Below, piece by piece: positions 37,258 to 47,276 of a stretch of 64,000 bases of DNA. This DNA is from an uncultured bacterium (GTDB taxonomy: Bacteria > Bacteroidota > Rhodothermia > Rhodothermales > UBA10348). Below the pieces are notes generated by a model. That model saw only the letters and a program-made list of their open reading frames with translations, did no database searches and was not told where the DNA came from. A program made the position numbers and the translations under genes. Position 1 is the first letter of the stretch. Each line of letters opens with the position of its first letter. Location: the NCBI GenBank assembly GCA_943788505.1, contig CALSQR010000001.1, forward strand, positions 744,001-808,000, written 5' to 3'.

Positions 37258-40200
37258 ATGGATTTCTGTCATCTGCACTGTCATACCCAATACTCCTTGC
37301 TGGACGGTGCGGCACGGATCAATCGATTGGTAGCCAAAGCAGAAGAGCTAGAGATGCCAGCGCTGGCTATTACAGACCATGGTAATCTGTTTGGAGTCCC
37401 CGAGTTTTACACCTCTGCAAAGAAGGCAGGCATCCGCCCCATCATAGGGTGTGAGTTTTACGTCACTGCCTCAGGCATGACCGACCGCTCCGACCGTGTT
37501 CGCTACCATCAGGTCCTACTTGCCAAGAATGATGCGGGGTACCGTAACCTGATCCGTCTTTCGTCACTCTCTTACACTGAAGGCTACTATTACAAGCCGC
37601 GCATTGACATGCAGACGCTGCGCGATTGTTCGGAAGGATTAATCGCGACGACGTGCTGCCTTCAGGGTCAGGTGCTTCAAACTATTTTGAAGCATGGCGA
37701 AGCCGAAGCCAAAAAAGTATTTGAAGAATGGCTTGGCATTTTTGGCGACGACTACTACATCGAGCTGCAGGATCACAACATTCCGGACCAGCACAAATGC
37801 AATGAAGTGCTGCTCCGCTGGGCAAAGGAATATGAGGTAGAGACCATCGTCACAAACGATGTGCACTACGTCGAACAGGAAGACGCTGCGGCACAGGATG
37901 TGCTTCTCTGCCTTCAGACAGGACGCGATTATGACGATCCGACCCGAATGCGTTTTGAGAATGACCAATTTTACCTGAAAAGCGCTCAGGAGATGGAATC
38001 TTCCATCCGTCATGCGGATGACGCAACGGTCCGAAAAGCGATGGCAACAACAGTTTCTATCGCTGATAAATGCACATTTGAACTCCCAATGGGTGATCTG
38101 CTCATGCCGCATTTTCCGCTTCCGGCGGAATTCGGCAATGACATGGACGCCTATCTGAAGCACTTGTCTTTTGCTCGGGCTACGGAACGATTTGGTCCCA
38201 TGTCGACCGATTGGGAGGAACGACTTAATCTAGAATTGGGCATCATTTCCCAGATGGGATACGCTGGGTATTTCCTCATCGTTCAGGACTTTACGACCGT
38301 TGCGCGAGAATTAGGTGTCTCAGTAGGACCGGGTCGTGGCTCTGCCGCTGGGAGCTTGGTGGCCTATGTCCTCGGCATTACGAATGTAGACCCTCTGAAA
38401 TACGATCTTCTATTTGAACGTTTTCTGAATCCTGAACGCGTTTCAATGCCGGATATCGATATTGACTTCGATGATCGAGGTCGCTCCAAGGTCATCGATT
38501 ACGTCGTCGAAAAATATGGCCGCCAGAATGTGTGCCAGATCATCACGTTTGGTACGATGGGCGCCCGTTCCGTCATACGAGATGTCTCGAGGGTGCTACA
38601 GATACCGCTACCCGAAGCCGACCGAATCGCCAAGATGATTCCTGATGGCGTTGGGGTGAATCTAGAGTCGGCGATGAAAGATGTGCCGGAATTCCGCAAA
38701 CTACAAGACGATCCGAACGAGCAGATCAGAAACTTGATGCACTATGCCAAAGTGCTCGAAGGATCCGCGCGTCATACAGGGGTCCATGCGGCTGGTGTAA
38801 TCATCGCGCCCGGTGATGTAAGTAAATATGTCCCTGTTTCGATCGCAAAGGGAAAGTCTGGAAGCGAAGACGTTGTTACAACGCAATACGATGGTAAATG
38901 GGTTGAGTCATTTGGCCTTCTGAAAATGGACTTTCTCGGTCTAAAAACGCTTACCGTCATCAACGACACGCTTGACATCATCAAGCAAACGCATGGGCAG
39001 GACATTGATGTCGATGAAGTCCCTCTGGACGATGAACGCACGTATGAGCTCTTCCAAAAAGGCGATACTGTATCCATTTTCCAGTTTGAATCCAGCGGGA
39101 TGCGCGAGTGGCTGCGTAAGCTCAAGCCAACGACGATCAATGATTTGATTGCAATGAACGCATTGTATCGGCCTGGTCCGATGGACAACATACCGACCTA
39201 CATCAACCGAAAACACGGTCACGAAGAAGTCGCTTACCCGCATGAAATGCTAGAACCCATTCTAGAGGCGACCTATGGTATTCCAGTGTATCAGGAACAG
39301 GTCATGCAGATGGCCCAGGTGATGGGTGGCTACACACTAGGTGGAGCTGATATCCTTCGTCGCGCCATGGGCAAGAAGAAGGAATCGGAGATGGTCAAGC
39401 AACGCGAGGTCTTCCTCAGGGGAGCAGCTGAGCGTGAAGTGGACGAAGAAACGGCCAACGATGTCTTCGACCTGATGGCCAAGTTTGCCGGCTATGGATT
39501 TAACAAATCCCACGCGGCTGCATACTCCATCGTAGCGTACCAGACAGCATGGCTAAAAGCCCACTACACGGCTGAGTTTCTGGCTGCTGCAATGACAAAC
39601 GAAATGAACGATACCAAGAAGTTGGCCATCGTTCTTGAAGAAGCTAGGCATCTAGGTCTTGAGCTCCTTCCCCCTGATATCAATGCAAGCTCGGCCCGTT
39701 TTACCGTCGAGAAAAGCAAAATAAGAATGGGCATGGGCGCCGTGAAAGGTGTAGGTCTCGGCGCTATCGAAGCCATTATCGATGAGCGCGAAAAAGCTGG
39801 ACCCTACAAAAGTTTATTTGACTTCGTGGGTCGTGTTGATCTTCGAACGGTAAACAAAAAGGCGGTTGAAAGTCTTACGCGCGTTGGCGCCATGGATTGT
39901 TTAGACGGACACCGTGCTCAGCTGGCGGAGGCGGTAGATATCGCCATTCAGTATGGGCAGAAAGCGCAGGCAAATGCTGCTGCGGGAATGATCTCACTTT
40001 TTGGAGAAGCCGGCGGCGACGGGGCCGCAGGACTGGAGCCATCCCTCCCAACGGCGGAGCCATGGCCCAAGTCCAGGCTCTTGAAGGAAGAGAGAGAATC
40101 CGTGGGGTTTTACGTAACAGGCCATCCACTCGAGGCGTATACAGCCGAAAATCGCGCCTTTGCATCTGCCCAGATAACCGATGCTGCTGCCATCATTGAG

Positions 40201-40749
40201 CGCGAAGGACCCGTCGACGATTCGTGGGCTGGGCGTCAAAACAGGCCTCAGCATACGTTCTGCGGCATTATCACAAGCGTTCAACATCGGATGACCAAGG
40301 GCGGAAAACCTTGGGCTTCTGCTCATTTTGAGGACTTTTCAGGTCAAGCCGAACTAGTCTGCTTTTCTAATACCTACGATCGCGTTCAGAACTATCTGAA
40401 CGTAGATGAGATCATTCTTATCAAAGGACCCGTCGAGATGAGAGGCGGTATGGCCAAAGTGATGGCCAACGATGTTATTCCCATGTGGAAGGTCCGCGAG
40501 CAGTTGGTAAAATCCCTGTCTATCCGCATTCAGGCAGCCGAACTCAACCTTTCTCACGTTGATGAACTCGAGACTCTGCTTAGCGAGCATCGTGGCACTT
40601 GCAAGCTGTATTTCGACCTAGTCGATGAAGAGCGTCCTCAGCCAACGCGGATTTTGTGCCGTTCCTTTGTGGTCGACCCAAATACTGAGGTGATGCAAGG
40701 CATCGAAAAAATATTTGGACGGCGCTCCATCGTGGTTGAAGGCGACTAG
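37258..40749 (+). CDS. dnaE: DNA polymerase III alpha subunit
   Basis: This is the replicative polymerase, 1163 residues, cytoplasmic. The PHP domain begins at once: FCHLHCHTQYSLLDGAAR and ITDHGNLFG. The family C palm follows, with GPGRGSAAGSLVAYVLGITNVDPL and the catalytic acids PDIDIDFDDRGR (about 400). Then come ARHTGVHAAGVII, LYRPGPMDNIP, PVYQEQVMQMAQVMGGYTLG and FNKSHAAAYS. A tandem HhH region has MGMGAVKGVGLGAIEAI, and a C-terminal OB fold begins HTFCGIITSVQHRMTKGGKPWA. The ATG at 37258 is right for the family. No proofreading domain is fused. It is divergent from the kinase-like gene. Confidence 0.98.
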   Translation: MDFCHLHCHTQYSLLDGAARINRLVAKAEELEMPALAITDHGNLFGVPEFYTSAKKAGIRPIIGCEFYVTASGMTDRSDRVRYHQVLLAKNDAGYRNLIRLSSLSYTEGYYYKPRIDMQTLRDCSEGLIATTCCLQGQVLQTILKHGEAEAKKVFEEWLGIFGDDYYIELQDHNIPDQHKCNEVLLRWAKEYEVETIVTNDVHYVEQEDAAAQDVLLCLQTGRDYDDPTRMRFENDQFYLKSAQEMESSIRHADDATVRKAMATTVSIADKCTFELPMGDLLMPHFPLPAEFGNDMDAYLKHLSFARATERFGPMSTDWEERLNLELGIISQMGYAGYFLIVQDFTTVARELGVSVGPGRGSAAGSLVAYVLGITNVDPLKYDLLFERFLNPERVSMPDIDIDFDDRGRSKVIDYVVEKYGRQNVCQIITFGTMGARSVIRDVSRVLQIPLPEADRIAKMIPDGVGVNLESAMKDVPEFRKLQDDPNEQIRNLMHYAKVLEGSARHTGVHAAGVIIAPGDVSKYVPVSIAKGKSGSEDVVTTQYDGKWVESFGLLKMDFLGLKTLTVINDTLDIIKQTHGQDIDVDEVPLDDERTYELFQKGDTVSIFQFESSGMREWLRKLKPTTINDLIAMNALYRPGPMDNIPTYINRKHGHEEVAYPHEMLEPILEATYGIPVYQEQVMQMAQVMGGYTLGGADILRRAMGKKKESEMVKQREVFLRGAAEREVDEETANDVFDLMAKFAGYGFNKSHAAAYSIVAYQTAWLKAHYTAEFLAAAMTNEMNDTKKLAIVLEEARHLGLELLPPDINASSARFTVEKSKIRMGMGAVKGVGLGAIEAIIDEREKAGPYKSLFDFVGRVDLRTVNKKAVESLTRVGAMDCLDGHRAQLAEAVDIAIQYGQKAQANAAAGMISLFGEAGGDGAAGLEPSLPTAEPWPKSRLLKEERESVGFYVTGHPLEAYTAENRAFASAQITDAAAIIEREGPVDDSWAGRQNRPQHTFCGIITSVQHRMTKGGKPWASAHFEDFSGQAELVCFSNTYDRVQNYLNVDEIILIKGPVEMRGGMAKVMANDVIPMWKVREQLVKSLSIRIQAAELNLSHVDELETLLSEHRGTCKLYFDLVDEERPQPTRILCRSFVVDPNTEVMQGIEKIFGRRSIVVEGD

Positions 40750-40840
40750 AATGAGCCGCAGCAATCGAACGGCGCAACCCGACTTGCAAAGCCGCGTAGC
40801 GATCTGTTTCCTATCACCTCAATCTCGGACTTTGCATTCG

Positions 40841-42094
40841 ATGCACCAGCACCGAACACCTTCCTTATTGATCATTCTTCTTTCCATCCTGGTGCTGCCT
40901 GGACTTACAGGATGTAGCGCTAAACTGGAAGAGATGCGCGAGCGATATCAGCCGTCCTCAGCTAGAGAAGCGTACATCCAAGGGTTGGAAGATACCGGAA
41001 TCGATGACTCGGCCGTTGCCATCGAGTGGCTGAAACAAGGGGAAGAAGCCCTGCAAAGCCTCATTGAGCCAGCGCTCCCCTATCGCGAAGAAGGTCGTTT
41101 GGTTGCAACAGATATAATGGCTGTGGGATACCGACTGTCCCTTCGACGTGGACAGCAATTGAAGGTAGAAGCTACAGCACAAGGCTATTTTGACGTCTTT
41201 ATCGATGTGTACGAACTGCTCGAAGAAGAAGGACTGCCACCTCGTAGGATCGCGAGCGCCGATTCTGGTGGAGTATTGGAAGTGGACATTCATCGCACGC
41301 GAGACCTACTCCTTCGGATACAACCTGAGATTTTATCTGAGGGTTCATTCGCTGTAACAATTCAAACGGGCGCTTCCCTCGTCTTTCCCGTTGCAGGCCG
41401 ATCAACAGGGAGTGTTGGGTCCTTTTTTGGGGATATCAGAGACGGTGGACGCCGAGACCATCACGGTCTGGATATTTTCGCTCCACGTGGTACACCGGTG
41501 GTGGCCGTTCGACCGGGCCTGGTCAGAAGCACTAGAACTACAGGCATTGGAGGCAAGCAAGTATGGCTGAGGGACGAGTTCGGAAACAGCTTCTACTACG
41601 CTCATCTTGATGAGTGGCTGGTTAGCGAAGGGCAACGATTAGCCCCCGGCGATACCCTTGGGCGTGTAGGAAATACAGGAAATGCTCGCACGACACCTCC
41701 TCATCTTCATTTCGGGATATATCAACGAGGTCCACACGATCCCTGGCCATTCGTCTACACTCCGGATCGGAGTCCCCGTCCTGTCGTGGTTGATCAATCA
41801 GTTTTTGGCTCTTGGAGGCAAGCTTCTGTGTCAGACATGACCCTTAGAAGAGCTCCGGACAGGGCTTCAGAACCCATTGCTGTCATTGACGCATCCTCTC
41901 CCCTTCTCGTAATTGGTGGTGCGCGGAACTGGTACCACGTTCGCTTGGCAGATGGATCTGTCGGCTACCTTGAGGCATCGGCTATGACGGGTTCATTGGC
42001 CGTTGACAGGCCTAACACTCGCAACAGACCTAGCGGACAAGGTCAACGCTCAGTAGAGCCATACAATCAAGAGGAGCCTGTATCCGGCACCTAG
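40841..42094 (+). CDS. M23-family peptidase lipoprotein with SH3-like domain
   Basis: This protein of about 417 residues starts at the ATG at 40841, which gives a lipoprotein signal, LIILLSILVLPGLTGC. The open frame continues upstream into dnaE but carries no further match. The middle has a beta-rich region. The LytM/M23 domain (about 195-305) shows HHGLDIFAPRGTPV with the HxxxD zinc site, VWLRDEFGNSFYYAHLD and PPHLHFGIY with the HxH site, so it should be an active glycyl or DD-endopeptidase on peptidoglycan. A C-terminal SH3-like region follows (SDMTLRRAPDRASEPIAVI ... GSVGYLEASAM). It lies 91 bases after dnaE. Confidence 0.9.
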   Translation: MHQHRTPSLLIILLSILVLPGLTGCSAKLEEMRERYQPSSAREAYIQGLEDTGIDDSAVAIEWLKQGEEALQSLIEPALPYREEGRLVATDIMAVGYRLSLRRGQQLKVEATAQGYFDVFIDVYELLEEEGLPPRRIASADSGGVLEVDIHRTRDLLLRIQPEILSEGSFAVTIQTGASLVFPVAGRSTGSVGSFFGDIRDGGRRDHHGLDIFAPRGTPVVAVRPGLVRSTRTTGIGGKQVWLRDEFGNSFYYAHLDEWLVSEGQRLAPGDTLGRVGNTGNARTTPPHLHFGIYQRGPHDPWPFVYTPDRSPRPVVVDQSVFGSWRQASVSDMTLRRAPDRASEPIAVIDASSPLLVIGGARNWYHVRLADGSVGYLEASAMTGSLAVDRPNTRNRPSGQGQRSVEPYNQEEPVSGT

Positions 42095-42143
42095 GCATTC
42101 AGGATGGAAGAAACCTTCTATTGTCCGATATCGTCCACAGGAA

Positions 42144-42437
42144 ATGTGGCACGCTTTATATACTCTCCCAAGAAATCTGCTTAAGGGTGGTGTACGGCTT
42201 TATCGCCTGATTCTTTCTCCGCACTTGGGAGCAGCTTGCCGTTTTACACCTACCTGTTCTGAATATGCGCTACAGGCATTGGATAAGTATGGCGCAATGA
42301 AAGGCTTTGTCCTTGCCGTCCATCGCATCACTCGGTGTAATCCATGGGGCGGGCACGGATATGACCCACCAAAATGGTATTTCGAAGAGTATTCCGAGCC
42401 GAGCGCCGAAAGGCAAGAAAACGAGAATCCGCAATGA
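42144..42437 (+). CDS. yidD: Membrane protein insertion efficiency factor YidD
   Basis: This 97-residue protein has an amphipathic N-terminal helix (LKGGVRLYRLILSPHL). It also has the conserved CRFTPTCSEYALQALDKYG and RITRCNPWGGHGYDPP with three of the usual cysteines. YidD assists the YidC insertase at the inner membrane. It is not next to rpmH, rnpA or yidC here, as it often is elsewhere. Its stop overlaps the start of the next gene as ATGA. Confidence 0.95.
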   Translation: MWHALYTLPRNLLKGGVRLYRLILSPHLGAACRFTPTCSEYALQALDKYGAMKGFVLAVHRITRCNPWGGHGYDPPKWYFEEYSEPSAERQENENPQ

Positions 42438-42934
42438 GCCTTGATGAACACATCGAAAAGGGGCGAGTCCTGCGTGCACGGTGCGCCGTGATCACCTGTA
42501 GTGATACACGAGACGAGTCCTCAGACACGAGCGGGGCCTTGGTTGAACAGTTGCTTCTAGAAGCAGGTCATGAAGTCACACAGCGCACGATCGTACAGGA
42601 CGAGCCATCTGAAATCCTCGCAGCACTCGAAGCCGCGCGAGGCTCGGACATTCGACTACTTATCATCAACGGAGGCACAGGAATTTCTCGCCGTGACTCC
42701 ACGTTCGAAGCCATCAGTCAGGCCATAGACACGCCACTGCCCGGTTTTGGCGAGCTATTTCGGATGCTCTCATTCGAAGATATCGGCGCAGCAGCCATGA
42801 TGTCCCGCGCTACGGCCGGACTCAGCGATGGCATGTTCGTGTTCTCTCTGCCGGGATCGCGTAATGCGGTCGATTTAGCCATGAGAAAGCTCATCCTTCC
42901 GCAGATTGGTCACCTGCTGGCGGAACGATCCTGA
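42434..42934 (+). CDS. MoaB/Mog-family molybdopterin biosynthesis protein
   Basis: This 166-residue protein starts at the ATG in the YidD stop. It has the MoCF-binding fold: ARCAVITCSDTRDESSDTSG, IVQDEPSEILAAL, LIINGGTGISRRDSTFEAI, LPGFGELFRMLSFEDIGAAAMMSRATAG and VFSLPGSRNAVDLAM. Those segments match MoaB/MogA, which adenylate or bind molybdopterin in the last steps of cofactor synthesis. By length and the N terminus it is closer to MoaB. Other moa or moe genes are not present in the window. Confidence 0.9.
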   Translation: MSLDEHIEKGRVLRARCAVITCSDTRDESSDTSGALVEQLLLEAGHEVTQRTIVQDEPSEILAALEAARGSDIRLLIINGGTGISRRDSTFEAISQAIDTPLPGFGELFRMLSFEDIGAAAMMSRATAGLSDGMFVFSLPGSRNAVDLAMRKLILPQIGHLLAERS

Positions 42935-42970
42935 TAAGGCTGAATCTAGAGCTGCTTCAACTGCAATTCC

Positions 42971-44188
42971 CTACTCGAAGCGCAACGCATCAATCGGATT
43001 TAGAGCAGCCGCTTTTCGGGCCGGATAGAAACCAAAGAAGATCCCCACTGCTCCCGAGAAGATGAGCGCAATCATCACTGTCTGGGAATTGACAACCGTA
43101 TTCCAGCCCATGGTCGTGCCTAACAGGTTTGCTCCTCCGACCCCAATGGCTACACCGATCGCACCCCCAAGAATACTCATCACAATCGATTCGATCAGAA
43201 ATTGTGTCAAGACATCAGCGCCTCTGGCCCCTATTGCCATTCGGATTCCGATCTCCCGTGTGCGTTCCGTAACCGAGACAAGCATTATGTTCATGATTCC
43301 GATACCGCCGACCAACAACGAAATGGAGGCAATAGCCGCCAGAAGCATGGTCATAACCTCGGTTGTTCCCTGAGCTGCTTCACTAAGCTGATCCTGATTT
43401 TTGATCTCAAAATCGTCAGGCTCCCACTCGGCAAGTCCATGTGATTCGCGCATGATGGCGCGCAGTTCAACTTGGGCTTCATCGATATCGTCCGGCGAGT
43501 AGGTATTTGCGAGAATCTGTCTAATAAACGTCCAGTTAGACAAACGCCGCTGGACCGTCAGCACTGGAGCAAGGGCTACGTCGTCCTGGTCATTTCCGTC
43601 TGGTGTCTGGCCTTTTTTCTCGAGTACACCAATTACATCCATAGGGACATTTCGCACGAGGACGCGTGTACCAACAGCGTCTCCATTGGGAAAAAGATTT
43701 TCGGCAATTGTGGCGCCCAAGACGATCACTTTTTTGCCCGTACGCTCTTCACTAGCATCGAAGAAACGTCCCGATGTCAGCTCCCAGTCTCTGATAGTCA
43801 CGTACTCTGTCGTTACACCATGGATAGTGGATCGCCAGTTACCTGTACCACCCACAATTTGGGTGCGAGTGAAGACCACGGGTGAGACACCAGCAATAAA
43901 TGCTGACTCATTTCGAATTTTTTCAGAGTCATCAATATTGAGGCGATTGAAGCTGGAAGCTCCCTGATTTACGCCACCTGCATTACTTGTGCCAGGAGTA
44001 ATGACCAGCATGTTCGTCCCCAGATTTTTGATCTGGTTTTCTATCTGCGACTGGGCTCCTTCACCAATAGCAACCATGACGATGACGGCCCCAACACCAA
44101 TGATGATGCCAAGCATCGTAAGTAGCGTCCGCATCTTGTTCTTTACGATGCTTTTGCCAGCGACCTTGATCAAACGTAAAGAATGCAT
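42971..44188 (-). CDS. MacB-type ABC transporter permease (FtsX fold)
   Basis: This 405-residue permease lacks a fused ATPase. An N-terminal MacB_PCD domain starts MHSLRLIKVAGKSIVKNKMRTLLTMLGIIIGVGAVI (residues 1-36) and contains LGTNMLVITPG. The C-terminal FtsX domain has ASISLLVGGIGIMNIMLVSVTERTREIGIRMAIGARG (about 285-320) and ends NPIDALRFE. It follows its ATPase gene by eleven bases and forms a tripartite efflux pump with the MacA-like adaptor upstream. It is the last gene of the sigma-factor operon. Substrates of MacB pumps include macrolides, peptides and lipopeptides. The actual one is unknown. Confidence 0.93.
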   Translation of the reverse strand: MHSLRLIKVAGKSIVKNKMRTLLTMLGIIIGVGAVIVMVAIGEGAQSQIENQIKNLGTNMLVITPGTSNAGGVNQGASSFNRLNIDDSEKIRNESAFIAGVSPVVFTRTQIVGGTGNWRSTIHGVTTEYVTIRDWELTSGRFFDASEERTGKKVIVLGATIAENLFPNGDAVGTRVLVRNVPMDVIGVLEKKGQTPDGNDQDDVALAPVLTVQRRLSNWTFIRQILANTYSPDDIDEAQVELRAIMRESHGLAEWEPDDFEIKNQDQLSEAAQGTTEVMTMLLAAIASISLLVGGIGIMNIMLVSVTERTREIGIRMAIGARGADVLTQFLIESIVMSILGGAIGVAIGVGGANLLGTTMGWNTVVNSQTVMIALIFSGAVGIFFGFYPARKAAALNPIDALRFE

Positions 44189-44199
44189 GGGTTTCTGGG

Positions 44200-44988
44200 T
44201 CAGTCCGCGTCAGCGGTTTCTAATTCTTCTATTGTAGGATCATCAGCACCGCGCGCCACCAATTCGGCGAGGTCGTCTGCTGCTGAATCGGGCTCCTGAG
44301 GCACGTCACGAATAATTTTCCCATCGCGAAGCTCCACGATACGCTTTGCGTACCGAGCCACTTCATCTTCGTGAGTAACGAGAATGATGGTCACACCTTC
44401 ATCATTTAGCTCCTGAAAGAGCTTCATGACCTCGACAGTCGTTCTAGAGTCCAGGTTACCCGTCGGTTCGTCAGCAAGTACCAAGGCAGGATTGGTGACT
44501 AGTGCTCGCGCTATGGCTACACGCTGCTGCTGACCGCCCGACAACTCGTTCGGATGGTGATCGGCCCTATCCCCGAGACCTACTCTCTCTAGCGACCTGC
44601 GCGCAGCTTCACGATGCTTCTTGATCCTGTTGGACCGGTCGTAGAGCAGTGGCAGCTCAGTATTTTCTAACGCTGAGGTGCGGGCAAGCAAGTTGAATCC
44701 CTGAAAGACGAATCCAATTTTCTGATTCCTAATATCTGCCAGGTCGTTCTTGCCCAGCTTGCTGATCTCAATATCATCAAGGACATAGGACCCTGACGTA
44801 GGGTAATCGAGGCCGCCGATGATGTTCATCAAGGTTGACTTTCCTGACCCGGATGCGCCCATGATGGCAACCAACTCCCCTTGCAAAACCGTAAAATCCA
44901 CCCCTTGCAGGGCATGGACTTTCGTCTTACCCATTTGGTAGGTCTTTCGGATCTCGCGGACTTTAATGACCGCTCGTTTCTCACTCAT
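44200..44988 (-). CDS. MacB-type ABC transporter ATPase
   Basis: This 262-residue ATP-binding subunit has Walker A GASGSGKST (44-52), a Q-loop in IGFVFQGFNLL, the ABC signature ELSGGQQQRVAIARAL and Walker B ALVLADEPTGNLDS. A short acidic C-terminal extension (about 230-262) is not usual in LolD or MacB ATPases. It is separated from the adaptor gene by about 33 bases and from the permease by eleven. Together they make an energised efflux system at the inner membrane. Confidence 0.95.
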   Translation of the reverse strand: MSEKRAVIKVREIRKTYQMGKTKVHALQGVDFTVLQGELVAIMGASGSGKSTLMNIIGGLDYPTSGSYVLDDIEISKLGKNDLADIRNQKIGFVFQGFNLLARTSALENTELPLLYDRSNRIKKHREAARRSLERVGLGDRADHHPNELSGGQQQRVAIARALVTNPALVLADEPTGNLDSRTTVEVMKLFQELNDEGVTIILVTHEDEVARYAKRIVELRDGKIIRDVPQEPDSAADDLAELVARGADDPTIEELETADAD

Positions 44989-45021
44989 AGTCGTACTGCC
45001 TTTGAATCGAATGAACGGTGG

Positions 45022-46332
45022 TTAGAATCCGCCGCCGCGGCTGAAACGACTTTGCATGCTACCGCTTTCAGAACTCTGGAATGGATTCCTGATGCCCCCG
45101 ACTTCTTCAATCACGGATACCCCAGCAATAATTTGCATACCGGCTTCAATACCCTCACCGATGACCTCGGTCTGCGACCCATCCGTAATGCCTGTTCGTG
45201 CTCGAAGAACGGAAATATCTCCGTTTTCATCCAAGTACCACAGCGTAACCATATTTGTGTTTGCTCCCGATGACCATCCTCCAGGTGCTCCTCCTCCCGG
45301 AAAACCACTTGCCTGACCGGAAGGCCGACCGCCAGAGGGACGAGCCTGGCTGCCATCGCCGCTGGAATCTCCTTCTGAGGCTCTCTCGGCCTCCATTCGG
45401 GCCCTCATCTGAAGCATCATCTGCTCGTTGGGACGGAATCGAAGCGCTGCATTTGGCACTTTCATGACGCCTGAAACTTGGTCAATGATAAACTCGGTCG
45501 TTGCCGTCATGCCGGGTAGTAACCGGCCGTCTGTATTGTCCACACCAACAACGGCTGTATAGGTTACCACATTCTCCTGTATCGCGGACTGCAGTCGCAC
45601 TTGGCGTACAGTGCCGTAAAACACATCTTCGTCGTAGGCTTGCACAGTGAATCGAACGGTCTGACCATCCTTGATCAAGCCGATGTCACTTTCGTCCACG
45701 CTGACCAATATTTCCATGTCGGCCAAGTCATTAGCGATGAGGAAAAGCTGCGGTGCATTGAGCGAAGCCGCTACTGTCTGCCCCTCATCCACATTGCGTT
45801 CGACTACAACGCCGTTTATTGGTGAGACGATGGTGGCGTAGTCCAGATTGCGTTGTGCGCGCTGCAAGTTAATCTGCGACGATACGATGGTCGCTTCCGC
45901 AAGATCGAAATTATATTTCGCTTGATTGTATTCAACTTCAGTTGCAAAACTCTTCTCGTAGAGATTCTTGACGCGATCAAACTCGGTTCTCGAAAAGTCT
46001 AGCTGAGCCTGATTTCGGCTAAGTGTTGCGCGGGCATCTTGAACGGAGCTAATCAATAACGTGGTGTCGATTCGAGCAATAATCTGCCCCCTACGAACCT
46101 CGTCATTGAAGTCGACATAAATATCATTCACGATTCCTGAGACTTGGGTACCAATCTGCACCGTAGTCACAGCGCTCAGGTTTCCTGTTGACGCAACGAC
46201 GGATTCAAGGTCACCATTTTCAACGGTTACAAAGCGATACTCCATCCGAGCGACCGCTTCTGCACTGTTTGTGTACCAGATAGCGGCCACAACGACGATA
46301 ACAACAATGACCAGGGCTATAATTCGTTTCAT
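45022..46332 (-). CDS. MacA/HlyD-type periplasmic adaptor
   Basis: This 436-residue protein has an N-terminal anchor (about 3-20) and a lipoyl-like part (SVVASTGNLSAVTTVQIGTQVSGIV, 44-70, then NDEVRRGQIIARIDTTLL). A helical hairpin follows (SVQDARATLSRNQAQLDFSR), then VSPINGVVVERNVDEGQTVAAS and barrel domains (LPGMTATTEFIIDQVSGVMKVPNAAL). A Gly/Ser/Pro-rich insertion of about 50 residues near 325-365 is unusual. It links the MacB pump to an outer-membrane channel. No TolC gene is present in the window. Confidence 0.93.
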   Translation of the reverse strand: MKRIIALVIVVIVVVAAIWYTNSAEAVARMEYRFVTVENGDLESVVASTGNLSAVTTVQIGTQVSGIVNDIYVDFNDEVRRGQIIARIDTTLLISSVQDARATLSRNQAQLDFSRTEFDRVKNLYEKSFATEVEYNQAKYNFDLAEATIVSSQINLQRAQRNLDYATIVSPINGVVVERNVDEGQTVAASLNAPQLFLIANDLADMEILVSVDESDIGLIKDGQTVRFTVQAYDEDVFYGTVRQVRLQSAIQENVVTYTAVVGVDNTDGRLLPGMTATTEFIIDQVSGVMKVPNAALRFRPNEQMMLQMRARMEAERASEGDSSGDGSQARPSGGRPSGQASGFPGGGAPGGWSSGANTNMVTLWYLDENGDISVLRARTGITDGSQTEVIGEGIEAGMQIIAGVSVIEEVGGIRNPFQSSESGSMQSRFSRGGGF

Positions 46333-46417
46333 TAATTCAGACCGCTAAACAACGGAAAGGTTGGAGGTTCAAAATGGAAGGAAATCAAGACTACTGTTAG
46401 AGTAGGTAGTCGAATAT

Positions 46418-46873
46418 TCACTGAGACGAGGATGAATCAGCCTGAGCCGTAGCGGTAGAGTCAACAGCGGTAGAATCGGACGATGGACGCGGTGTACGCC
46501 GCGCAGATTCCGGAAGAGTGGTAATTCTCTCGAGATACGGTTGAAGTTTTTCTTTCTGCGGTTCCGATAAGATCGGTAGTAATTCCTCTTCGAAAGACTC
46601 CATCAATACCACACGGTGCCTCATGTAATGACGCCAAAATGGTCCTAGTGTGTCTTGGTAGGCGGTGGCCAATGTCCGCAGTTGCTTTTCCTGCACTGAG
46701 TCTTCAGGCTCGATATACCGGGTAATGGAGCCATAAAACCCACCTTCACGGCGCATGCGATCAAGTTGTTCTGCCCGGTAATTGTGCACACCGCTCCAAC
46801 CCAACGCCCCAATGGCTACCCCAATTAGGAGCGTACTAATCAGCACAATGACGGTTTTTGAATGCATTTTCAT
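46418..46873 (-). CDS. CpxP/Spy-like periplasmic protein
   Basis: This 151-residue protein has one N-terminal membrane segment or uncleaved signal (VIVLISTLLIGVAIGALGW), then a helical periplasmic domain (about 30-125) with many Arg, Glu and Gln residues. EELLPILSEPQKEKLQPYLERI resembles the LTPEQ...L region of Spy/CpxP-type zinc- and stress-sensing chaperones. It ends in a Ser/Thr/Ala-rich tail. It sits between the anti-sigma and adaptor genes, which fits a stress sensor. The family assignment is inferred from pattern and position only. Confidence 0.55.
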   Translation of the reverse strand: MKMHSKTVIVLISTLLIGVAIGALGWSGVHNYRAEQLDRMRREGGFYGSITRYIEPEDSVQEKQLRTLATAYQDTLGPFWRHYMRHRVVLMESFEEELLPILSEPQKEKLQPYLERITTLPESARRTPRPSSDSTAVDSTATAQADSSSSQ

Positions 46874-46883
46874 ACTACAGACC

Positions 46884-47261
46884 TCAATGATCTTCGAAAC
46901 TGAGATCGTATGCCGAAGCGACCGTTACAGGCTGTAGGCCAAGTACCATTTCCGTGGTGGATTGATTGAAATCATTTTGTTGGGAAAGTTCGAAGTTGAA
47001 GGCTGCAAGCCCAAGAATAACGATGGCTCCAGCGACAAAAACCGGTTTGAACCAGCTTAACAGCTCGCTTTCCAACCAAGACTCGATCCGATTACCACCG
47101 GCCTGGGCTAATTTCACAGCTCGCATAACTCGCTCGGTCGGCATGGTCATCATGGAAACGGCGCGCTCGTGCTCCACGAGTTCACGCAATGATGAGACCA
47201 AAGCATCTGATGCTTCGAACTGCGGGTCGCGGTGATGCGATTGGTTAGTTGTGTGTTTCAT
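46884..47261 (-). CDS. Probable anti-sigma factor
   Basis: This 125-residue protein has one membrane segment (about 73-90, PVFVAGAIVILGLAAFNF). The cytoplasmic N-terminal part of about 70 residues has DALVSSLRELVEHERAV, and the periplasmic tail is short. It begins 15 bases after the ECF sigma gene. That position, size and topology are the standard arrangement of a membrane anti-sigma factor. No zinc-binding HxxxCxxC motif is visible, so it would be a non-ZAS type. The role is inference from context. Confidence 0.6.
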   Translation of the reverse strand: MKHTTNQSHHRDPQFEASDALVSSLRELVEHERAVSMMTMPTERVMRAVKLAQAGGNRIESWLESELLSWFKPVFVAGAIVILGLAAFNFELSQQNDFNQSTTEMVLGLQPVTVASAYDLSFEDH

Positions 47262-47276
47262 GTTTCTCTTCTCCGA